DNA of 9,884 bases from UBA1189 sp045126595 (GTDB taxonomy: Bacteria; Bacteroidota; Bacteroidia; Bacteroidales; Bacteroidaceae), in NCBI GenBank assembly GCA_045126595.1, contig JBGVOS010000025.1:1-9884 (forward strand), in the 5' to 3' direction. This document shows, piece after piece, positions 7,437 through 9,884 of the stretch. Numbering within the stretch: the first letter of the stretch is position 1; every line of letters begins with the position of its first letter. The translations under genes and the position numbers were made by a program. Under the pieces are notes generated by a model that had not been told where the DNA came from, ran no database searches, and saw nothing but the letters and a program-made list of their open reading frames with translations.

Positions 7437-7496
7437 TTACGCGATAAGCGTAAGTGCGCCGCTGATGAGCAGCAGCGCACGAAAGAATGTACTCAT
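7437..7496 (-). CDS. 19-residue hydrophobic mini-ORF
   Basis: ATG at 7494-7496, stop TAA at 7437-7439. The predicted peptide is MSTFFRALLLISGALTLIA: one Arg at position 6, then a continuous hydrophobic stretch to the end, enough for a short membrane helix. It starts 3 bases after the smalltalk stop codon (TAA-ACT-ATG), a spacing that suggests translational coupling, and ends right at a palindromic repeat. I know no named family for it. Codon choice (GCG, CTG, CTC, GGC) matches the surrounding genes. It could be a true micropeptide or chance; conservation would decide. Confidence 0.45.
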   Translation of the reverse strand: MSTFFRALLLISGALTLIA

Positions 7497-7499
7497 AGT

Positions 7500-7592
7500 T
7501 TACGTCGTGCATGAGGCTACGCCCAAGGCACCAGCCAGGGCAGTGAGTACGGTGATTACGATCTTAAGAACTTGTTTCCAGTTTACTTTCAT
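7500..7592 (-). CDS. Smalltalk protein (30-residue, Bacteroidota)
   Basis: A 30-residue peptide that starts MKVNWKQVLK, runs through a hydrophobic stretch IVITVLTALAGALG and ends VASCTT. Size, composition and position between an HU-like gene and a peptidoglycan hydrolase gene match the smalltalk family of Bacteroidota, whose function is not known to me. A basic N-region (Lys 2, 6, 10), a 14-residue hydrophobic core and a V-A-S-C lipobox give the layout of a lipoprotein signal peptide; cleavage before Cys28 would leave only Cys-Thr-Thr. It could equally be a single-helix membrane peptide. The leader upstream of the ATG shares about 22 bases with the leader of the HU-like gene. Confidence 0.85.
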   Translation of the reverse strand: MKVNWKQVLKIVITVLTALAGALGVASCTT

Positions 7593-7638
7593 ATTAGTGG
7601 TTGTTTAGAGTTTTAATGTTTTAGAGTTCGATTTATCG

Positions 7639-7734
7639 TGTCATTCTGAGCAACGCGAAGAATCTCGCGCAAGGACTTGGATCAATGGTTTGCCAGTTCA
7701 CTCTGCGAGATCCTTCGCTGCACTCAGGATGACA
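7639..7734. repeat. Imperfect inverted repeat, MITE- or REP-like
   Basis: Arms 7639-7668 (TGTCATTCTGAG ... CGAAGAATCTCGC) and 7705-7734 (GCGAGATCCTTCG ... CTCAGGATGACA) are inverted copies with 24 of 30 positions identical, separated by 36 bases. It lies between the HU-like and smalltalk genes. Elements with a GTCATTCTGAG end and an internal GAAGAATCTC recur in many bacterial genomes (general knowledge), so this is probably a mobile repeat rather than a local regulator. Confidence 0.65.
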
Positions 7735-7773
7735 TTATCGCTGTTGGCTTTCGTTTCCGCGATGCCCGCAAAG

Positions 7774-7805
7774 CCCCTCCATAGAGGGAGAGGTTTGGGG
7801 TGGGT
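7774..7805. repeat. GGGAGG-type palindromic repeat after the HU-like gene
   Basis: CCCCTCCATAGAGGGAG (7774-7790), then AGGTTTGGGGTGGGT, belongs to the same family as the arms at 7311-7340 and 7403-7432. The unit is one palindrome and a GGGTGGGT end. It begins 4 bases after the stop codon of the HU-like gene and may act as a hairpin 3' end. Confidence 0.65.
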
Positions 7806-7809
7806 CTGT

Positions 7810-8223
7810 TTACGCCATCGCGTCAGACGAGATGCGCTTCAGCTTGAAGTCCTTGGCGACCTCCCTCTTCAGGGCCGCATCGGGGCGGAACACAATCTTG
7901 TGGCTCTTGATCATTGCTGAGGGTGAGAAGTCTTCGGCATTGATTACCTCCTTGGGATAACACTTGCCTTGGAGCGTTATCTGGAAGCGGCCGAGGTCAT
8001 CGAGCACCACTACCTGACCTTCGGTGAGGGCTTCAATGATGTGGTCTTTCATACTCACGAGCACGGCGCGGCAGTCGGCCTGCGTCACGGTGGTGCTGTT
8101 GTTGATACGCTTGGCGAGCTTCTCCAGGGTGAGCTCACCAGTCTTGATGGCTTGACCGTGGAAGTAGTCTACATCGCGGTTCTTGGGGTTGCTTACTTTC
8201 TTTACTGCGTAGGTAATGGGCAT
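7810..8223 (-). CDS. HU-like DNA-binding protein (HU_rel type)
   Basis: A 137-residue protein of the HU-related family common in Bacteroidales. It starts MPITYAVKKVSNP, has helices that include LTLEKLAKRINNSTTVTQADC (about 31-51) and the HU-type turn VVVLDDLGRFQITLQGK (about 71-87), which corresponds to the LG-x-F core at the base of the DNA-binding arms. It is longer than classical HU (about 90 residues) through N- and C-terminal extensions; the tail (ALKREVAKDFKLKRIS) is basic. It probably binds and bends DNA as a dimer. It is the first gene of the leftward cassette with smalltalk and the M15 peptidase and is divergent from the DUF4248 gene. Whether it regulates the cassette is unknown. Confidence 0.9.
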   Translation of the reverse strand: MPITYAVKKVSNPKNRDVDYFHGQAIKTGELTLEKLAKRINNSTTVTQADCRAVLVSMKDHIIEALTEGQVVVLDDLGRFQITLQGKCYPKEVINAEDFSPSAMIKSHKIVFRPDAALKREVAKDFKLKRISSDAMA

Positions 8224-8286
8224 GGTTTTTTCTTGTTTAGAGTTTAACGTTTAGTGTAAGTGAGTTACCGGTTATCATTTACAGTG

Positions 8287-8294
8287 CAAAGTTA
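8287..8294 (-). promoter_or_regulatory. Promoter -7 element for the HU-like gene
   Basis: TAACTTTG on the minus strand (8287-8294) matches TAnnTTTG and lies 64 bases upstream of the ATG at 8223. No convincing TTG is seen at the -33 distance, so this is a half-supported promoter. Confidence 0.5.
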
Positions 8295-8375
8295 CGACCT
8301 TGCAGCAGGCTCCCTGTCCGCCACTGCGACCTATGGTAGGCTACAGAAACAAACTTTTTTGGAGATGCAGATTTT

Positions 8376-8397
8376 CTTATTATCCACTGATAATAAG
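8376..8397. repeat. Perfect 9-base-pair palindrome, possible operator
   Basis: CTTATTATC (8376-8384) and GATAATAAG (8389-8397) are exact inverted copies around CACT. No T tract follows on either strand. It lies upstream of the HU-like promoter in the divergent region, where a dimeric regulator could bind. The function is inferred. Confidence 0.45.
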
Positions 8398-8463
8398 CGT
8401 GTTTATGCTTGATTATATGGCTAATTTTTCGTAATTTTATAGGGCGAAAGGAACGTAAACACT

Positions 8464-8639
8464 CGGCTTTGCCGTCAAACTCTCCCTCTGTTTATAGAGG
8501 GAGTACGGCGAAGCCGGGAGGGAGTTCCAAACGGAGTTTCAGCGAAACGAAGTGCGGAGCATTTCTACTACGCGCTACGCTTATAACTCCCTCCGCTTCA
8601 CTATGTTCCGCTCGTCCCTCTATAAACAGAGGGACAGTT
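8464..8639. repeat. Composite palindromic repeat (BIME-like) in the HU/DUF4248 divergent region
   Basis: Two inverted 26-base copies, 8478-8503 and 8614-8639, differ at only two positions, and each is itself a palindrome (CCCTCTGTTTATAGAGGG). The left copy is extended by an outer stem: 8464-8475 (CGGCTTTGCCGT) pairs with 8505-8516 (ACGGCGAAGCCG). Inside, GGAGGGAGTT (from 8517) and AACTCCCTCC (from 8585) are also inverted. The whole can fold as a large cruciform. Together with the palindrome at 8376-8397 and the HU promoter it makes up most of the 447-base gap; no gene is seen in it. Confidence 0.7.
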
Positions 8640-8670
8640 GGGCGGTTACACCGAATGTAAATAAACTACT

Positions 8671-8892
8671 ATGGAAACAATGATTGAAATCCGCCCCTAC
8701 ACCAAGAGCGAACTCGCCACGATGTACTTCCCCATCGGCTCTGCCTCCAATGCGCTGCGTCGGCTCAACCGCTACATCCACCACGCCCACGGCCTGTTGC
8801 CCGCGCTGCTCGACACGGGCTATCGTGTCAATGACCGCCACTTCACGAGACGGCAGGTACAACTGATCTTCGAGTATCTGGGGGAACCGTAG
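8671..8892 (+). CDS. DUF4248 domain-containing protein
   Basis: A 73-residue protein that matches the DUF4248 family as I remember it: an N-terminal YTKSELATMYFP motif (10-21), a central LRRLNRYI helix, DTGYRVNDRHFTRRQVQLI and the closing EYLGEP. The family is restricted to Bacteroidota, is commonly encoded next to HU-like and smalltalk genes, and has no assigned function that I know. The compact helical pattern with KSEL and TRRQVQLI helices resembles a small helix-turn-helix domain, so DNA binding is a reasonable guess. The start at 8671 is used; Met4 (8680) is an alternative. It is divergent from the HU-like gene across a repeat-rich region. Confidence 0.85.
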   Translation: METMIEIRPYTKSELATMYFPIGSASNALRRLNRYIHHAHGLLPALLDTGYRVNDRHFTRRQVQLIFEYLGEP

Positions 8893-8996
8893 GCTCTGAG
8901 TTTTTAAGTTCTTCCGTTGCTGAGTTTTTTTTGAGGGCTCACGGGAAAGATGAGATAAAATACCGGATGAAATGGCGTGCATTGAAATAAAATGCT

Positions 8997-9004
8997 TACT
9001 TTTG
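8997..9004 (+). promoter_or_regulatory. Promoter -7 element for the TPP riboswitch leader
   Basis: TACTTTTG (8997-9004) matches TAnnTTTG and lies about 15 bases before the first riboswitch stem, as expected for a leader that begins near 9010. No clear -33 TTG was found at 19-21 bases. Confidence 0.5.
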
Positions 9005-9017
9005 CAACTGATATTGA

Positions 9018-9103
9018 GAACAAAGGGGTGCCTTTCCTTCGGGGATTGGCTGAGATTACACCCTCGAACCTGAAGCAGTTAGTACTGCCGTAGGAATTGT
9101 GGA
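9018..9103 (+). promoter_or_regulatory. TPP (thiamine pyrophosphate) riboswitch
   Basis: The THI-box elements are in order. P1 is ACAA (9020-9023) with TTGT (9097-9100). P2 is GGGTG (9026-9030) with CACCC (9059-9063). The conserved CTGAGA loop is at 9050-9055. CGAACCTGA (9065-9073) follows, with P4 formed by CCT (9069-9071) and AGG (9092-9094). P5 is GCAGT/ACTGC around TAGT. TPP binding would favour the terminator that follows (9117-9149) and so shut off a thiamine synthesis or transport gene. No such gene is present between here and the convergent transposase. Confidence 0.93.
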
Positions 9104-9116
9104 TAGTTGACAGAGC

Positions 9117-9149
9117 AGACGTGTGTCCACCCGACATACGTCTTTTTTT
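9117..9149 (+). terminator. Terminator of the TPP riboswitch expression platform
   Basis: AGACGTGTGTC (9117-9127) pairs with GACATACGTCT (9133-9143) with one G-U pair and a CACCC loop, followed by a run of seven T. It begins 14 bases after the riboswitch, the usual place for a transcription-attenuation platform. Confidence 0.85.
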
Positions 9150-9373
9150 CTTCCCTCGGGAGAGCATTCCTTTGTAGTTCATCACTTGCGGTGTTTTTTT
9201 AACCTAAAATCCGCAACTAATAGTGATGCAGACTAATTATGCAGTTCGCTTCTCCATCTGGCGATAGTCTTGTCTGTACCGACGTGATTATGCATGGGTC
9301 ATGCCCACCTTCCCCTTACCCCGTCAGGCATTACAGGGGCTTTATGCTGTCGTTAACCTGCGAATTCAGTTTT

Positions 9374-9883
9374 TCACCCGCCAGTGAGTGCGAAAGGGGC
9401 TTGATATGATTTGTTGTGCGTGTAGATGTTTAGTTCATAGTGCCTTGCTGTTCTTATCCACTTGGCTGGCACGCTGATGAACCTGAACACGAAGGCTTTG
9501 ATTCGGCTTGTCTTTTTCAGTCCGAAGGCTTTTGTGTCCAGCCTGCCCATAAGGAACTTGTAGAAGTTGCGTATCATTGCCGTCAGCAGCAGGAAAACGG
9601 TGTTCTCTGCCATGAAGGACTTTGGCAGCCTGGCCCATCCGAAGCCGTTGTTCATGTCGTCGAAGATGCGTTCTTTGCCACCTCTGAGGTTGTAGAATTC
9701 CACGATTTCCCTCGTAGTGGACGTGTAGTCGTTGGTCAGTATGCAGCGGTATGTATACCCGCCCTCCCACAAGTCCAGCTCACCGCCCCTGCGACGCTCC
9801 CGCTGTATGACGAGGCGATATGCCTTGCCCTCCCATTTCTCCTTGATGATGGAATTCAGTTCATATTCGTTGCCGTTTATCTC
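9374..9883 (-). CDS. IS1380-like transposase, C-terminal part
   Basis: The last 169 codons of a DDE transposase, open at the window edge; its 5' part lies beyond 9884. The YNLRGGKERIFDDMNN stretch has the Y-x2-R-x3-E arrangement of IS4/IS1380-type enzymes, with the Glu as the third catalytic acid. It is followed by GFGWARLP and ENTVFLLLTAMIRNFYKFLM, which resemble IS1380-group transposases of Bacteroides. The IS family is assigned by resemblance only. The frame is intact as far as seen (EINGNEYELNSIIKEKW... joins without a stop), so the copy may be active. It runs toward the TPP riboswitch. An ATG-less internal start at 9772 (TTG) should not be taken as the gene start. Confidence 0.85.
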   Translation of the reverse strand, partial: EINGNEYELNSIIKEKWEGKAYRLVIQRERRRGGELDLWEGGYTYRCILTNDYTSTTREIVEFYNLRGGKERIFDDMNNGFGWARLPKSFMAENTVFLLLTAMIRNFYKFLMGRLDTKAFGLKKTSRIKAFVFRFISVPAKWIRTARHYELNIYTHNKSYQAPFALTGG

Positions 9884-9884
9884 C

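Noticed and set aside
8409..8660. Plus-strand ORF of 83 residues
   Set aside because: It is made of the nested palindromic repeats and has low-complexity Ser/Arg composition with no family resemblance.
8893..8935. T-rich stretch after the DUF4248 gene as an intrinsic terminator
   Set aside because: There is a run of eight T (about 8925-8932) and a repeated CTGAGTTTTT, but I could not find a convincing GC stem in front of it.
9226..9267. 13-residue ORF (MQTNYAVRFSIWR) after the riboswitch terminator
   Set aside because: It is not like ThiS or any leader peptide known to me, and probably lies inside the IS. Nothing beyond an ATG and a stop supports it.

Overview
The window looks like a chromosomal segment of a Bacteroidota member, most likely a Bacteroidales/Prevotellaceae-type gut or oral anaerobe. 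The evidence is Bacteroidota-type promoter elements (TAnnTTTG with an upstream TTG), a serine-type sulfatase, a DUF4248 / HU-like / 'smalltalk' gene neighbourhood that I know only from this phylum, and an IS1380-like transposase. No rRNA, tRNA or CRISPR array was seen.

Left part (1-1268): a sulfatase, truncated by the window edge, is read leftward. A small two-helix membrane protein of unknown function is read rightward. Their promoters diverge from the region 795-919. A strong hairpin terminator (1237-1268) closes the small gene and probably also ends the convergent transporter gene.

Central part (1292-6580): three leftward genes encode transporters from three different superfamilies: an SLC13/DASS-type permease, a CPA1 potassium/proton antiporter of the NhaP2 type, and an AspT/YidE-type (AAE family) transporter. 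Each carries one or two RCK_C/TrkA_C-like cytosolic regulatory domains. The SLC13 gene has its own clear promoter. The 208-base gap between the other two holds a hairpin flanked by direct repeats and a short heptamer array that abuts a stop codon.

Right-centre part (6815-8892): an accessory cassette. A DUF4248 gene is divergent from a leftward set: an HU-like DNA-binding protein, a 30-residue smalltalk protein, a 19-residue hydrophobic mini-ORF and a peptidoglycan peptidase of family M15, closed by an intrinsic terminator. The cassette is packed with GGGAGG-type palindromic repeats (REP/BIME-like) and one longer imperfect inverted repeat. Two of the repeats share sequence across the stop codons of the HU-like gene and the mini-ORF. 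The smalltalk peptide reads as a lipoprotein signal peptide with almost no mature part.

Right end (8893-9884): a well-formed TPP riboswitch, with its own promoter element and terminator, faces rightward. No thiamine gene follows. The next gene is the 3' end of an IS1380-like transposase on the opposite strand, so the riboswitch seems to have been separated from its target by an insertion, unless the target resumes beyond the window.
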